Virus record (IMG/VR): IMGVR_UViG_3300044716_000655
Span: 1 to 57,854 of that record
Source: a virus
Length of the DNA stretch: 57,854 bases
Reading direction: 5' to 3' (one strand)
A program made the position numbers and the translations under genes. The stretch's first letter is position 1. The number at the start of each line of letters is the position of its first letter. Shown here one piece after another: positions 23,688-31,017 of the stretch. A model generated the notes under the pieces. That model saw only the letters and a list, made by a program, of their open reading frames with translations, ran no database searches and was not told the DNA's origin.

Positions 23688-23725
23688 CCTAGGCTTTTAA
23701 ATAAGATTTATTATCTTTATAGTAT
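23688..23725 (+). promoter_or_regulatory. Promoter, CCTAGG / TATCTTTATAG, giving a nearly leaderless gene
   Basis: CCTAGGCTTTTAAATAAG then TATCTTTATAGTATG. The ATG of the next gene (23724) replaces the ATAA part of the core, so transcription should begin at or very near the start codon. Confidence 0.75.
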
Positions 23726-24374
23726 GAAAATAGAATTAAAACCCCACCAAGGATTATGGTTTACAAGTGATACTCACTACAACCATGCTAACATATGTCG
23801 AGCGACTACAAGATGGACTGATGCAGATGCTGTGACTCGTGACTTTAGTTCATTAGAGAAAATGAATGAGACATTAGTATCTAACATTAACAAATATGTT
23901 CAACAAGATGATATCCTGATTCATTTAGGTGATTGGTCATTTGGTGGTTTTGAGAGTATTAAAGAGTTTAGAGATAGGATTGTATGCCAAAACATACATT
24001 TAGTACTCGGAAACCATGATCATCATATTTCAAACAACAGAGACGATATCCAATCTATATTCAGTTCAGTAAATCAATACTTAGATTTAGATGTTAGATG
24101 GTGGGTTGCTGGTAAGATAAAAGAACACGCTCGTTTCATCTGTATGCATTATCCTATAGCGAGTTGGAATGGAATGAATGATGGGGCAGTTCACTTACAT
24201 GGACACGTTCATTTACCTAAACATTTAAGAATGGCAGCTGGCAAGGCAATGGATGTAGGAGTAGATGGAAATGATTTGGAGCCAATTGAAATGGATGATA
24301 TATTAATTAAAATGGTATCTAGACCAATCGATAAATTAACATTACCAAAAGATCATCACGTTAAAAGAATATAA
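23724..24374 (+). CDS. Calcineurin-like phosphoesterase
   Basis: A 216-aa enzyme with SDTHYNHANICR (residues 15-26), HLGDWSFGG near 72, VLGNHDHH near 98 and HLHGHVH near 158, a full two-metal site. This type is widespread in phages and resembles bacterial YfcE/ MJ0936-type phosphodiesterases. It is placed directly after the RNA ligase but on its own promoter. It could remove 2'-phosphate or cyclic-phosphate ends, or act on nucleotides; substrate unknown. Confidence 0.8.
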   Translation: MKIELKPHQGLWFTSDTHYNHANICRATTRWTDADAVTRDFSSLEKMNETLVSNINKYVQQDDILIHLGDWSFGGFESIKEFRDRIVCQNIHLVLGNHDHHISNNRDDIQSIFSSVNQYLDLDVRWWVAGKIKEHARFICMHYPIASWNGMNDGAVHLHGHVHLPKHLRMAAGKAMDVGVDGNDLEPIEMDDILIKMVSRPIDKLTLPKDHHVKRI

Positions 24375-24375
24375 T

Positions 24376-24540
24376 ATGGAAAATTTACAAATTAAAATTG
24401 TAATCACCGATGGTGAAAAAGAGGCTAAGACATCAATCAATATTGAGGATTATCAAATGATGAAAGAACTACACGGTGTTAGTTTAATAGACGAGCAAGT
24501 TGATGTTTTACTTAATGAAATCAAAAAATCATCACATTAA
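24376..24540 (+). CDS. Small protein, function unknown
   Basis: A 54-aa acidic protein starting MENLQIKIVITDGEKEAK, one base after the phosphoesterase stop. Probably alpha/beta. No family recognised. Confidence 0.5.
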   Translation: MENLQIKIVITDGEKEAKTSINIEDYQMMKELHGVSLIDEQVDVLLNEIKKSSH

Positions 24541-24551
24541 AAACAAATAAT

Positions 24552-24944
24552 ATGGAAGATAGAATACAAATAAATGGAACATGGTATGTTCGTGAACAAC
24601 CAGATGCTGAACTAGAAGCGATATTACACCCATTCAGAAAAGAAGTAAAACCATTAAAGAGAGAAGATGTAACTTTTTTTAAAGGATTTGTGTATGAAAC
24701 AGATAAATTCTGTTATGAAGCAATTATCCCAGAATATCATGTTCATATTGATATTAAATTCACTGACAAACGTATTAAACCATGGGTAGAAGACCACTGG
24801 GATAGTATGGCTTGGTTTAAGGGAGTGTCAGAAAACAACCCAGACTCAATTAACTCATTAATAAATGAAAATGAAATGGAGGCTGAGGATATATTAAAGT
24901 TTAGATCATTTTTAGCATTTTTAAAACAACAAGGATGGCTGTAA
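24552..24944 (+). CDS. Protein of unknown function
   Basis: A 130-aa acidic soluble protein, with IQINGTWYVREQP at the N-terminus and several tryptophans and histidines in the middle (YHVHIDIKFTDKRIKPWVED). A-rich leader upstream. It overlaps the next gene by ten bases. No family recognised. Confidence 0.5.
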   Translation: MEDRIQINGTWYVREQPDAELEAILHPFRKEVKPLKREDVTFFKGFVYETDKFCYEAIIPEYHVHIDIKFTDKRIKPWVEDHWDSMAWFKGVSENNPDSINSLINENEMEAEDILKFRSFLAFLKQQGWL

Positions 24945-25285
24945 GAACATATATAAGAGTAACATATGTAGCAGTATCAGAATGGGGTAAGCCAATAATG
25001 ACTGCTTATACACAAGAGGACCTTAAAGCAGGTTTAGATGAGTATTATGGAATAGGAACAGACCCAAAAGCGAAATACCTTGATTGGACTCCATATGATA
25101 GCAAGTATCCGGATGAGTTTGAAGGAACATATCGATATGAGGTAGATGACATGAATGGAGGTTTGGAGCCAGAGGATGTTAGGGTATATTGTATAGAATT
25201 TTATCCAACAACAAGATATGAAGTGGATACTCAAAAAGAAGCACTCATTGAATTAACAAATATAAACTTAGAAGATGAAAACTAA
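24935..25285 (+). CDS. Protein of unknown function
   Basis: A 116-aa acidic protein, MAVRTYIRVTYVAVSEWGK at the start, then a repeated short pattern of tyrosine and aspartate. It overlaps both neighbours by about ten bases. No domain recognised. Confidence 0.5.
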   Translation: MAVRTYIRVTYVAVSEWGKPIMTAYTQEDLKAGLDEYYGIGTDPKAKYLDWTPYDSKYPDEFEGTYRYEVDDMNGGLEPEDVRVYCIEFYPTTRYEVDTQKEALIELTNINLEDEN

Positions 25286-25532
25286 AACAGTAGAACGCCT
25301 AATGAATGAGACACCAGAGCATATCAAACAACAAGTTAGTGAATATGCTGATAATGTAGTTCAAAACAACGCATCATTTGTATTTAAGCCATCTCCTAAA
25401 TATGTGGGTTGTTATTGTTTAGGAGGTAAGACAGGAATGTGTGTTTACTTTGAATACAAACCTAACTGGTTTCATAGAACAATGATGAAGGCGTGTTTAG
25501 GGTGGGAATGGAAAGATGATAATAGAATATAA
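25275..25532 (+). CDS. Protein of unknown function with paired cysteines
   Basis: An 85-aa protein. The core YVGCYCLGGKTGMCVYFEY carries three closely spaced cysteines, and WFHRTMMKACLGWEWKDD follows. Such a compact Cys-rich core could bind metal, but the spacing fits no standard finger. It is found three bases before the next gene. Confidence 0.5.
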   Translation: MKTKTVERLMNETPEHIKQQVSEYADNVVQNNASFVFKPSPKYVGCYCLGGKTGMCVYFEYKPNWFHRTMMKACLGWEWKDDNRI

Positions 25533-25535
25533 GTT

Positions 25536-25817
25536 ATGAATAACGAAATTGAAATAAAACCAGTATCCGAAATGGAAGCTGACACAAGACGACTTTGTGA
25601 AATACGATTTGATTGTATGGTAACAATGCATGATGTTGCGTTTAAAAAGTATAAGGGAGTATTAGGACACCAGCAACAATCTAAAACACCTCAATGGTTT
25701 AAGTCCAACACTGCACTCACATTAGAGTTTATTAAAGACGCTGAACCTCAACTTATAGGGGAACACATCAAACAAATGTTTCACCAATTAGAACAAACAA
25801 TAGAAAGTTATGAGTAA
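25536..25817 (+). CDS. Small protein, paralogue of 36557-36841
   Basis: A 93-aa protein sharing a long pattern with the protein at 36557: ...RLCEIRFDCMVTMHDVAFKK, then QWFKSN, IKQMFHQLEQTIESYE. The match extends over the full length, so the two arose by duplication. The preserved central MHDVAxKKYKGV suggests a folded domain. Function unknown. Confidence 0.55.
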   Translation: MNNEIEIKPVSEMEADTRRLCEIRFDCMVTMHDVAFKKYKGVLGHQQQSKTPQWFKSNTALTLEFIKDAEPQLIGEHIKQMFHQLEQTIESYE

Positions 25818-25968
25818 CACAAAGGCACACTTAATAACAACAGCAATCCTATTAGGACTATTAGGGTTCGCAGTATCAATGTTCCTATGGCCAGCAGTAG
25901 GGATACTATTACTAATGGTAACAATGATCTACGTTGTAGTATACGATAACATAAAGAAAGGACGATAA
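25810..25968 (+). CDS. Small membrane protein, two helices
   Basis: A 52-aa protein with two hydrophobic helices (LITTAILLGLLGFAVSMFLW and AVGILLLMVTMIYVVVY) and a short basic tail. It overlaps the previous gene by eight bases. Function unknown. Confidence 0.5.
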   Translation: MSNTKAHLITTAILLGLLGFAVSMFLWPAVGILLLMVTMIYVVVYDNIKKGR

Positions 25969-25976
25969 ATAAAACA

Positions 25977-26240
25977 ATGGCAAAGTACAGAAAGAAACCA
26001 ATAGTGATAGAAGCAGTACAGTTCACAAGAGCGAACTGGGAAGCAGTACAATCATTCACACAAGGCAAGGCACACACTCTTACAATCGAGAAGAGAATAG
26101 ATGGCAAATGTACTTGTATCATTCCAACCTTAGAAGGGCAACATATAGCTACAGAAGGGGATTGGATCATTAAAGGTGTAGCTGGAGAGTTTTATCCTTG
26201 CAAACCAGATATATTTAAACAAACATATGAATCATACTAA
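25977..26240 (+). CDS. Conserved phage protein with PGDYG-like end
   Basis: An 87-aa basic protein. KYRKKPIVIEAVQF at the N-terminus and EGDWIIKGVAGEFYPCKPDIFKQTYE at the C-terminus (here in two parts) are the signature of a small family present in very many phages of Gram-positive and Bacteroidota hosts. The family has no assigned biochemical role. It overlaps the next gene by 14 bases. Confidence 0.75.
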   Translation: MAKYRKKPIVIEAVQFTRANWEAVQSFTQGKAHTLTIEKRIDGKCTCIIPTLEGQHIATEGDWIIKGVAGEFYPCKPDIFKQTYESY

Positions 26241-26469
26241 ACAAACCGCACTACAATGGTATATTAAACAATGTGAAAACATTAAATATAACCCATTAGA
26301 AAAAAATGGATACACCATTGCTAAAGAAAAAATTATTAAGCAAGCACTTGAAATGGAGAAGGAGCAGATATTGGATGCCGTAAAATATGGCTGCTCAGAT
26401 TGGGGAAGTGCTAAAGATGCTGAACAATACTACAACGAAACTTACGGAGGTCAAGATGAAACACTTTAA
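26227..26469 (+). CDS. ETYGG small-protein family, copy 1
   Basis: An 80-aa helical protein: KQTALQWYIKQ at the start, EMEKEQI in the middle and QYYNETYGG at the end. The same three blocks recur at 26731, 27281, 36148 and in part at 36828 and 43814. The DNA of the last block is nearly identical between copies (tacaacgaaacttacgga). Proteins of this shape are common in Bacteroidota phages and hosts but have no known function. Confidence 0.65.
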   Translation: MNHTKQTALQWYIKQCENIKYNPLEKNGYTIAKEKIIKQALEMEKEQILDAVKYGCSDWGSAKDAEQYYNETYGGQDETL

Positions 26470-26734
26470 AATTATGGGTAGGATAGTCCTACTGTTTAGT
26501 ATAATAATGTTCATGTCTTTTATCCCTGATTCTTTTCCCGAGTTCTTTGGAGACTGGTACTGTAATGGAGGTAACTATTATAAACAAGAAGGATGCTTAT
26601 ATGGCCCAGCTGCTATTCACGGCCCTACATTGCATTGGGGATTCCGTCATTACATATGGGTGTTTATGGGTATTACTCTGTTTATCTATAATGCTGTAAT
26701 TATGGTAATTAAATTAGATAAAGAATCAAGATGA
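26456..26734 (+). CDS. Membrane protein, two helices
   Basis: The frame is open upstream, but the ATG at 26456 follows the overlap pattern of the operon; it gives 92 aa. Two hydrophobic segments at about residues 5-22 and 66-85 flank an extracytoplasmic loop with two cysteines (WYCNGGNYYKQEGC) that could form a disulphide. ATGA overlap with the next gene. Function unknown. Confidence 0.55.
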   Translation: MKHFKIMGRIVLLFSIIMFMSFIPDSFPEFFGDWYCNGGNYYKQEGCLYGPAAIHGPTLHWGFRHYIWVFMGITLFIYNAVIMVIKLDKESR

Positions 26735-26985
26735 ATAAGCAAACTGCGGTTGAATTTTTAATAAAAGAATTTAATGATATTCTTGGTCCGTTAGACACTA
26801 AACCAATGCAAGATTTATTAATGATGGATGCAATGAAAAGAGCCAAGCATATGGAGAAGTGGCAGATTAAAGGGGCTTACCAAAAAGGCAGATTTAGTGG
26901 CCAAACTAATTGGGGTTACGGTAATGATGTAACAGCAGAACAATACTACAACGAAACTTACGGAGGTAACAATAACATACAATGA
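26731..26985 (+). CDS. ETYGG small-protein family, copy 2
   Basis: An 84-aa copy with KQTAVEFLIKEFNDI, HMEKWQI and QYYNETYGG. It differs from copy 1 mostly in the central linker, which has been replaced by a basic loop YQKGRFSGQTNWGYGN. Function unknown. Confidence 0.62.
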   Translation: MNKQTAVEFLIKEFNDILGPLDTKPMQDLLMMDAMKRAKHMEKWQIKGAYQKGRFSGQTNWGYGNDVTAEQYYNETYGGNNNIQ

Positions 26986-27002
26986 TAAAACAATAGAAAG
27001 TT

Positions 27003-27284
27003 ATGAGAATAAACATTAGAATGACCGAGTCATATACAACGTATGTTATTAGAGACTCATTTGTAATTGATACTGACGACTACCCTGAACTACAAGGTAT
27101 GAGTGAAATAGATATGATGAAATATGTTCATGAAAACAGTGAGAACATAGAGCATAAAGAATGGGAACAATCGTTGTGGGACGCTGCAAGTGAGATGGAT
27201 GTGTTAAGAGATAAGATAACAGACGATACACGTGAGTTTCATGTTGAAGCATTAGTAGATGGACATCCAATAAAAATAAAATGA
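27003..27284 (+). CDS. Protein of unknown function
   Basis: A 93-aa acidic protein, beta strand then helices (SYTTYVIRDSFVIDTDDYPE). It separates copies 2 and 3 of the ETYGG family. The TGA overlaps the next ATG. No family recognised. Confidence 0.5.
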   Translation: MRINIRMTESYTTYVIRDSFVIDTDDYPELQGMSEIDMMKYVHENSENIEHKEWEQSLWDAASEMDVLRDKITDDTREFHVEALVDGHPIKIK

Positions 27285-27562
27285 AGACACAAACCGCAGT
27301 TGAATGGTTGGAAGAGCAAATAAAAGATATTTTTTATGTTGCTGAAGCATCTGAAATGACTAAAAAGTTCAAAAGTGTTTATGAACAAGCCAAGCAAATG
27401 GAGAAGGAGCAGATTGATAACTTTATTGATTTTATAAATGAAAGACATTTTAATCGATTTACATTATCAAAAGATGAAGCAGAAATATATTACAACGAAA
27501 CTTACGGAGGTAATATAACACCACGCATGAGTGAAGATTATACATTTGAAGATGGAGTTTAA
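27281..27562 (+). CDS. ETYGG small-protein family, copy 3
   Basis: A 93-aa copy with QTAVEWLEEQIKDIFY, QMEKEQIDNFIDFI and IYYNETYGG, followed by an acidic C-terminal extension (PRMSEDYTFEDGV) absent from other copies. Three copies within 1.4 kb suggest recent local duplication. Confidence 0.62.
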   Translation: MKTQTAVEWLEEQIKDIFYVAEASEMTKKFKSVYEQAKQMEKEQIDNFIDFINERHFNRFTLSKDEAEIYYNETYGGNITPRMSEDYTFEDGV

Positions 27563-27576
27563 CCTTAATCTTTTAA

Positions 27577-27615
27577 CCTAGATTTTTAAATAAAATATAT
27601 TATCTTTATAGTATG
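27577..27615 (+). promoter_or_regulatory. Promoter, CCTAGA / TATCTTTATAG, nearly leaderless
   Basis: CCTAGATTTTTAAATAAA then TATCTTTATAGTATG; the ligase ATG (27613) takes the place of the terminal ATAA, as at 23724. Confidence 0.75.
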
Positions 27616-28713
27616 AAATTAAATACATTATACAAAAGAGCAGTAAACGGTAAAATAAATGAATGGACCGTTGAAACATTAGATAATTGTTTTAGAACAA
27701 TATCAGGTTATACAGATGGAGTTAAAACCACTTCTGAATGGACATGCTGTGCTGGTAAGAACATTGGTAAGAAAAATGAGACAACACCTGAACAACAAGC
27801 ATTAGCTGAAGCTAAAGCGATGTGGACTAAAAAATTAGAGTTAGGTAGTTATGAATCAATAGATGATATTGATACACCTAAGTTTTTTAATCCAATGTTA
27901 GCTCATAAGTTTGAAGACCATAAAGATAAAATTGAATACCCAGTTTATAGTCAACCTAAATTAGATGGTATTAGATGTATTGTTAGAGCAGATGGTATGT
28001 GGAGTAGAAATGGTAAGAAAATTATCTCAGCACCTCACATTTATGAAGCTATGAAACCATTGTTTGAATCTAATCCTGATTTAATATTTGATGGTGAGTT
28101 ATATGCTGATAAATTTGCGAATGACTTTAATGCTATTTGTTCATTAGTTAAGAAAACTAAACCAACAAATGATGATTTAAAGAAAAGTAAAGAATCAATT
28201 CAATACCACATTTATGATTTGCCTAGTTGTAATGGTACATTCATTAAACGATTATCTGAATTAACTAATTTAGAGTCTAATTTACCTTCATGTTGTGAGG
28301 TAGTAGCTACAAATTTTGTTAAAAACGAAAGTGAAATTGATGAATGGTATAGTGATTATGTTAATCAAGGTTATGAAGGACAAATGATTCGTTTAGATAA
28401 AGAATATGAATCAAAACGTTCTAAATCATTACTTAAACATAAGTCGTTTATTGATGAAGAATATACTATCTTAGATGTAGTTGAAGGTGAAGGTAATAAA
28501 ACAGGAATGGTAGGTTCATTTGTATTTAAGAGTAAGACAGGACATATATTTAATTCGTCACCTAAATTTAACTGGGAGGAATGTAAGGCGATGTGGAACA
28601 ATAAAAATGAATTAATTGGCAAATCAGCTACAGTTAAGTACTTTAACTTAACACCAGATGGTGTTCCAAGATTTCCATATGTAATTAAAATTGATAGAGA
28701 GAGTTACGAATGA
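27613..28713 (+). CDS. ATP-dependent DNA ligase
   Basis: A 366-aa ligase. Residues 1-80 look like a WGR-type DNA-binding module (MKLNTLYKRAVNGKINEWTV). Motif I is QPKLDGIR with Lys116 adenylated; then FDGELY (motif III), EGQMIRL (motif IV) and SLLKHK (motif V), followed by the OB domain to the C-terminus. It seals nicks during phage DNA replication and repair. Both catalytic and OB domains appear complete. It is coupled by ATGA to a zinc-finger gene. Confidence 0.88.
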   Translation: MKLNTLYKRAVNGKINEWTVETLDNCFRTISGYTDGVKTTSEWTCCAGKNIGKKNETTPEQQALAEAKAMWTKKLELGSYESIDDIDTPKFFNPMLAHKFEDHKDKIEYPVYSQPKLDGIRCIVRADGMWSRNGKKIISAPHIYEAMKPLFESNPDLIFDGELYADKFANDFNAICSLVKKTKPTNDDLKKSKESIQYHIYDLPSCNGTFIKRLSELTNLESNLPSCCEVVATNFVKNESEIDEWYSDYVNQGYEGQMIRLDKEYESKRSKSLLKHKSFIDEEYTILDVVEGEGNKTGMVGSFVFKSKTGHIFNSSPKFNWEECKAMWNNKNELIGKSATVKYFNLTPDGVPRFPYVIKIDRESYE

Positions 28714-28937
28714 AGAAATGCTTTGATTGTAAACGAACATACCCACTATTTATGTTCACCAGAAACCCTAGACCATATCAGCGACCTGAGCATCAGGGTA
28801 AGAATTTAGTGTGTAGACATTGTACTTACAAACGTTGGAGTAAAGATATGTTTGCTTGGGTTGTTAATTCAAATAATAAATTTGAACGAATTGAATTTAA
28901 ATCAAAATTAGAAATTATTAAAAAACTATTTATATGA
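28710..28937 (+). CDS. Small zinc-finger-like protein
   Basis: A 75-aa basic protein with CFDCKRTYPLFMF and CRHCTYKRW, two CxxC pairs 27 residues apart, which would form one zinc site. Such fingers occur in phage recombination and HNH-associated proteins. It is ATGA-coupled to the DNA ligase, so a role in DNA handling is plausible. Confidence 0.6.
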   Translation: MKKCFDCKRTYPLFMFTRNPRPYQRPEHQGKNLVCRHCTYKRWSKDMFAWVVNSNNKFERIEFKSKLEIIKKLFI

Positions 28938-29062
28938 TACCAGCAGCAATTATTTCATTTACATTAGCACTTATAATAGCAGTGTTAATGGTTCGAGGAA
29001 TAAATTATATGGAAAAAAATCACCCTGATTATGATGGGAAGGATTTGTTTGATGAAGAGTAA
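28934..29062 (+). CDS. Single-helix membrane peptide
   Basis: A 42-aa protein: one transmembrane helix (AAIISFTLALIIAVLMV) and an acidic tail (DYDGKDLFDEE). It overlaps the stop of the zinc-finger gene. Function unknown. Confidence 0.5.
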   Translation: MIPAAIISFTLALIIAVLMVRGINYMEKNHPDYDGKDLFDEE

Positions 29063-29085
29063 ATTAACACCTTTATTAAAGTAAA

Positions 29086-29125
29086 CTTGGATTCTCAAGC
29101 ATATTATATTATCTTTATAGTATAA
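29086..29125 (+). promoter_or_regulatory. Promoter, CTTGGA / TATCTTTATAG
   Basis: CTTGGATTCTCAAGCATA then TTATCTTTATAGTATAA, an upstream part in between the TTTGG and CCTAGA types. Drives 29141. Confidence 0.75.
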
Positions 29126-29140
29126 ATTAAAATAAAAGTT

Positions 29141-29401
29141 ATGGCATTATCATCACGTTCGATTAGAAAAGGTATCACCATTAAATTTGATGGTCATATT
29201 GTAGACAAACAAGTTGTTTTAGAAGCAAGTAAAACATGGGAAGCAAGACATGAAGCACTATTTACAAAGTTGTTAAAACAAGGTGGTAAATTTACTACTA
29301 ATGGAGTTGTAGTGGAAGTAATACCACAAGAACAAATGCTAACATCACGTGGTGAGAAAGATGGTGGCATCACAGTATCAGATCCATTAGCGCGATTTTA
29401 A
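29141..29401 (+). CDS. Protein of unknown function
   Basis: An 86-aa basic protein, starting ALSSRSIRKGITIKFDGH, with a helix ASKTWEARHEALFTKLLKQ in the middle. Monocistronic with its own promoter and followed 17 bases later by the next. No family recognised. Confidence 0.5.
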   Translation: MALSSRSIRKGITIKFDGHIVDKQVVLEASKTWEARHEALFTKLLKQGGKFTTNGVVVEVIPQEQMLTSRGEKDGGITVSDPLARF

Positions 29402-29417
29402 AATCTAAACTCTTAGC

Positions 29418-29457
29418 CCTAGATTCTTAAATAAATTTTATTATCTTTATAGTATAA
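29418..29457 (+). promoter_or_regulatory. Promoter, CCTAGA / TATCTTTATAG
   Basis: CCTAGATTCTTAAATAAA then TTATCTTTATAGTATAA, almost the same as at 19621. Drives 29473. Confidence 0.8.
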
Positions 29458-29472
29458 ATTAAAATAAAAGTT

Positions 29473-29682
29473 ATGAAAAACAAAGTTTGGCACAAAGTAG
29501 TTATTGGGACAGAAGAACAAAATGTTGAAATCTTCCCGACAGAAGGGTTTGATGGTATTATCATACAAACAAAAGAATTGGATGATAAGACATATAGCCC
29601 AAGATTGTATCTTACTGAAGACGAAATGGAACTATTGATTTCCAAAATGAGAGAGATGATGGATTACGTAACTAAAAACTAA
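29473..29682 (+). CDS. Small protein, function unknown
   Basis: A 69-aa acidic protein, beta-rich first half and a C-terminal helix (EDEMELLISKMREMMDYV). A 5' A-rich leader (aaattaaaataaaagtt). No family recognised. Confidence 0.5.
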   Translation: MKNKVWHKVVIGTEEQNVEIFPTEGFDGIIIQTKELDDKTYSPRLYLTEDEMELLISKMREMMDYVTKN

Positions 29683-29688
29683 GTAATT

Positions 29689-29961
29689 GTGGAAGATCAA
29701 AAAAATATCCATTATTTCAATTACGATAACCCAAATGCTAAATTTGGTATTGAACCAAATGAAATTTTAAATCTAAACAAAACAACAATGGAAGGTAAAT
29801 ATGTAATCATAGATCTAAGGACTATGGATTTCATGAAGGATGGAAATGGTATTATAAAGTACTATGATACTGAAGAAGAAGCAGGTATTGTATGTGGTGT
29901 ATATGAGCACGAAAACGCTTGGATATTAAAATTAATATATAATCATATAGAAGCACAATGA
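29689..29961 (+). CDS. Protein of unknown function, GTG start
   Basis: A 90-aa acidic protein. The start is GTG at 29689, seven bases after the previous stop; no ATG is close by. The middle reads GKYVIIDLRTMDFMKDGNG, a beta strand and turn. Its stop overlaps the next ATG. No family recognised. Confidence 0.45.
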   Translation: MEDQKNIHYFNYDNPNAKFGIEPNEILNLNKTTMEGKYVIIDLRTMDFMKDGNGIIKYYDTEEEAGIVCGVYEHENAWILKLIYNHIEAQ

Positions 29962-30101
29962 TGGATCAAATAGCATATGGTATATTGTTTGCCTTACAAG
30001 GACTAGCAATAGCGTTTATAGTATATATTGGAGTGTGGATGCCTAAAGATAAAATGAAGGGTCACGCCGGTAGAGACAAATGTAAATGTTGTAAAGATTA
30101 A
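29958..30101 (+). CDS. Small membrane protein with Cys-rich tail
   Basis: A 47-aa protein: one transmembrane helix (GILFALQGLAIAFIVYIGVW) then a basic tail ending KCKCCKD, whose clustered cysteines could bind metal in the cytoplasm. ATGA overlap with the gene before. Function unknown. Confidence 0.5.
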   Translation: MMDQIAYGILFALQGLAIAFIVYIGVWMPKDKMKGHAGRDKCKCCKD

Positions 30102-30113
30102 AAAATAAAGGTT

Positions 30114-30320
30114 ATGAAAAAAGCATTAAAAATAATTTTAGCATTTATTGTAATAAATGTAATCATGGGTATTGGTGTTTGGGGAGTAATTACTAACGAA
30201 AGTGATACAGAACCAGGATGGCAAGTATGGGGATGGTTTTTAGCAGTACTTACAATTGCATGGCCAGCTATTAGTTTTTGGTGGGATAGAATGCTTTGGT
30301 TATTAGATTTAGAAGATTAA
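30114..30320 (+). CDS. Small membrane protein, two helices
   Basis: A 68-aa protein with two transmembrane helices (about residues 4-25 and 39-58) rich in tryptophan. Last coding gene before a 990-base RNA region. Function unknown. Confidence 0.5.
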   Translation: MKKALKIILAFIVINVIMGIGVWGVITNESDTEPGWQVWGWFLAVLTIAWPAISFWWDRMLWLLDLED

Positions 30321-30329
30321 AATAATTAG

Positions 30330-30345
30330 CCCCGCTCGCGAGGGG
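30330..30345 (+). terminator. Hairpin at the start of the RNA region
   Basis: CCCC (30330-30333) and GGGG (30342-30345) around GCTCGCGA, itself partly palindromic. There is no T-run, so it may pause or separate transcripts rather than end them. Confidence 0.35.
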
Positions 30346-30444
30346 ATCGTAAAACACAGTAAGCCTCTGACACAAGCTCAAGTAACTGTTCTCATCGTAT
30401 AGGAGATAGAGTTAGCCTACTCGACGTCGTTTAAAAAGGCAGCA
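30346..30444 (+). ncRNA. Unassigned structured spacer at the head of the RNA array
   Basis: Non-coding. It includes CTCAAGTA at 30377-30384, a motif that recurs at 30810 and 31102, and TCTC-ATCGTATA-GGAGA near 30390, which forms a small hairpin. No known RNA family recognised; it probably belongs to the same transcript as the four tRNA-like elements. Confidence 0.35.
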
Positions 30445-30511
30445 AGTCAGGTAACTTAATTGGCAAAGCTCCTAACAAGGAAGATTGCGGGTTCGAATCC
30501 CGCCCTGACTA
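30445..30511 (+). ncRNA. tRNA-like element 1, shrunken anticodon arm
   Basis: AGTCAGG (30445-30451) pairs with CCTGACT (30504-30510), discriminator A. The T arm is GCGGGTTCGAATCCCGC and the D arm ACTTAATTGGCAAAGC, all normal. Between them the anticodon arm is reduced to TCCT-AACA-AGGA, four pairs and a four-base loop, so no standard anticodon can be displayed. Length 67 nt. It may be a processing signal, a decoy or a degenerate tRNA. Confidence 0.6.
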
Positions 30512-30776
30512 CGATGAGTGAGAGATCCTCAGGCAGATTGGCTACATTCTGTAAAAAAAGTAGTGGTAGTAAAAAGCCCCCGACCTTAATGGGGAATCGA
30601 TTCGGGTTAAAGTGAAGCATATCCGCAGCTCCGACGTATAGGATTGACAGGTTTTTATGTGGTAAGACACTAATGAAAAAGACCGACTGAGCGAAAGGCA
30701 GAAGGGGATATGGTTCTCGAAATAGTTAGAGAAACCCGTTAAAATCTACTCACTGAGATCTCAGGTGGGGCAATAT
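30512..30776 (+). ncRNA. Structured non-coding spacer between tRNA-like elements 1 and 2
   Basis: A 265-base stretch with no ORF of note. GGTTCTC/GAGAAACC forms a hairpin near 30712-30737, CACTGA-GATC-TCAGGTG another near 30751-30767, and GAATCGATTC is a 10-base palindrome near 30595. CGTATAGGA recurs here (near 30637) as in the head spacer. Not recognised as an intron, tmRNA or RNase P RNA. Confidence 0.35.
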
Positions 30777-30939
30777 AGTCAGGTGGCGGAATTGGTAGAC
30801 GCTATCGTACTCAAGTAAGGCAAAGCAATGTAGATGAAACGTCGTCACATGGTGAGTTAACACCTAAAAGTCTTTGGACTTGAAATCCAAAAAACCTTGA
30901 GTATGTTCTACAATACAGGTTCGAATCCTGTCCTGACTA
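30777..30939 (+). ncRNA. tRNA-like element 2, 163 nt, with insert and Ser(UGA)-like arm
   Basis: Acceptor AGTCAGG/CCTGACT, D arm GTGGCGGAATTGGTAGACGC of class II type, and T arm ACAGGTTCGAATCCTGT are normal. Between D arm and T arm lie about 110 bases. Within them CGTACTCAAG (30806-30815) pairs with CTTGAGTATG (30896-30905) over ten bases with one G-U. Inside that helix TTTGGA-CTTGAAA-TCCAAA (30873-30891) is a perfect anticodon-type arm with anticodon TGA. Either a tRNA-Ser with an inserted 70-base segment, or a larger tRNA-scaffolded RNA. ACTCAAG also resembles a Leu(CAA) loop. Confidence 0.6.
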
Positions 30940-31017
30940 CGCACCTACAATTGGGTAGGAAGTTGGCCGCCAACCAACAAGGGACAAAGGCTGACACCTC
31001 GGAAAGACGAGGAACAT
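30940..31017 (+). ncRNA. Three-hairpin RNA between tRNA-like elements 2 and 3
   Basis: Three perfect 5-bp hairpins in a row: CCTAC/GTAGG (30944-30959), GTTGG/CCAAC (30962-30974) and CCTCG/CGAGG (30997-31012, loop GAAAGA). The order and regularity suggest a folded RNA released between two tRNA-like elements. No known family recognised. Confidence 0.45.

Noticed and set aside
26227-27562. Insertion sequence as source of the repeated ETYGG-family DNA
   Set aside because: No transposase, terminal repeats or target duplications are seen; the repeats are coding ends of paralogous genes.
30777-30939. Group I intron in a tRNA as explanation of element 2
   Set aside because: The insert is only about 70-100 bases, much shorter than a group I core, and no P3-P7 type sequence is visible. 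A smaller, unknown splicing element cannot be excluded.
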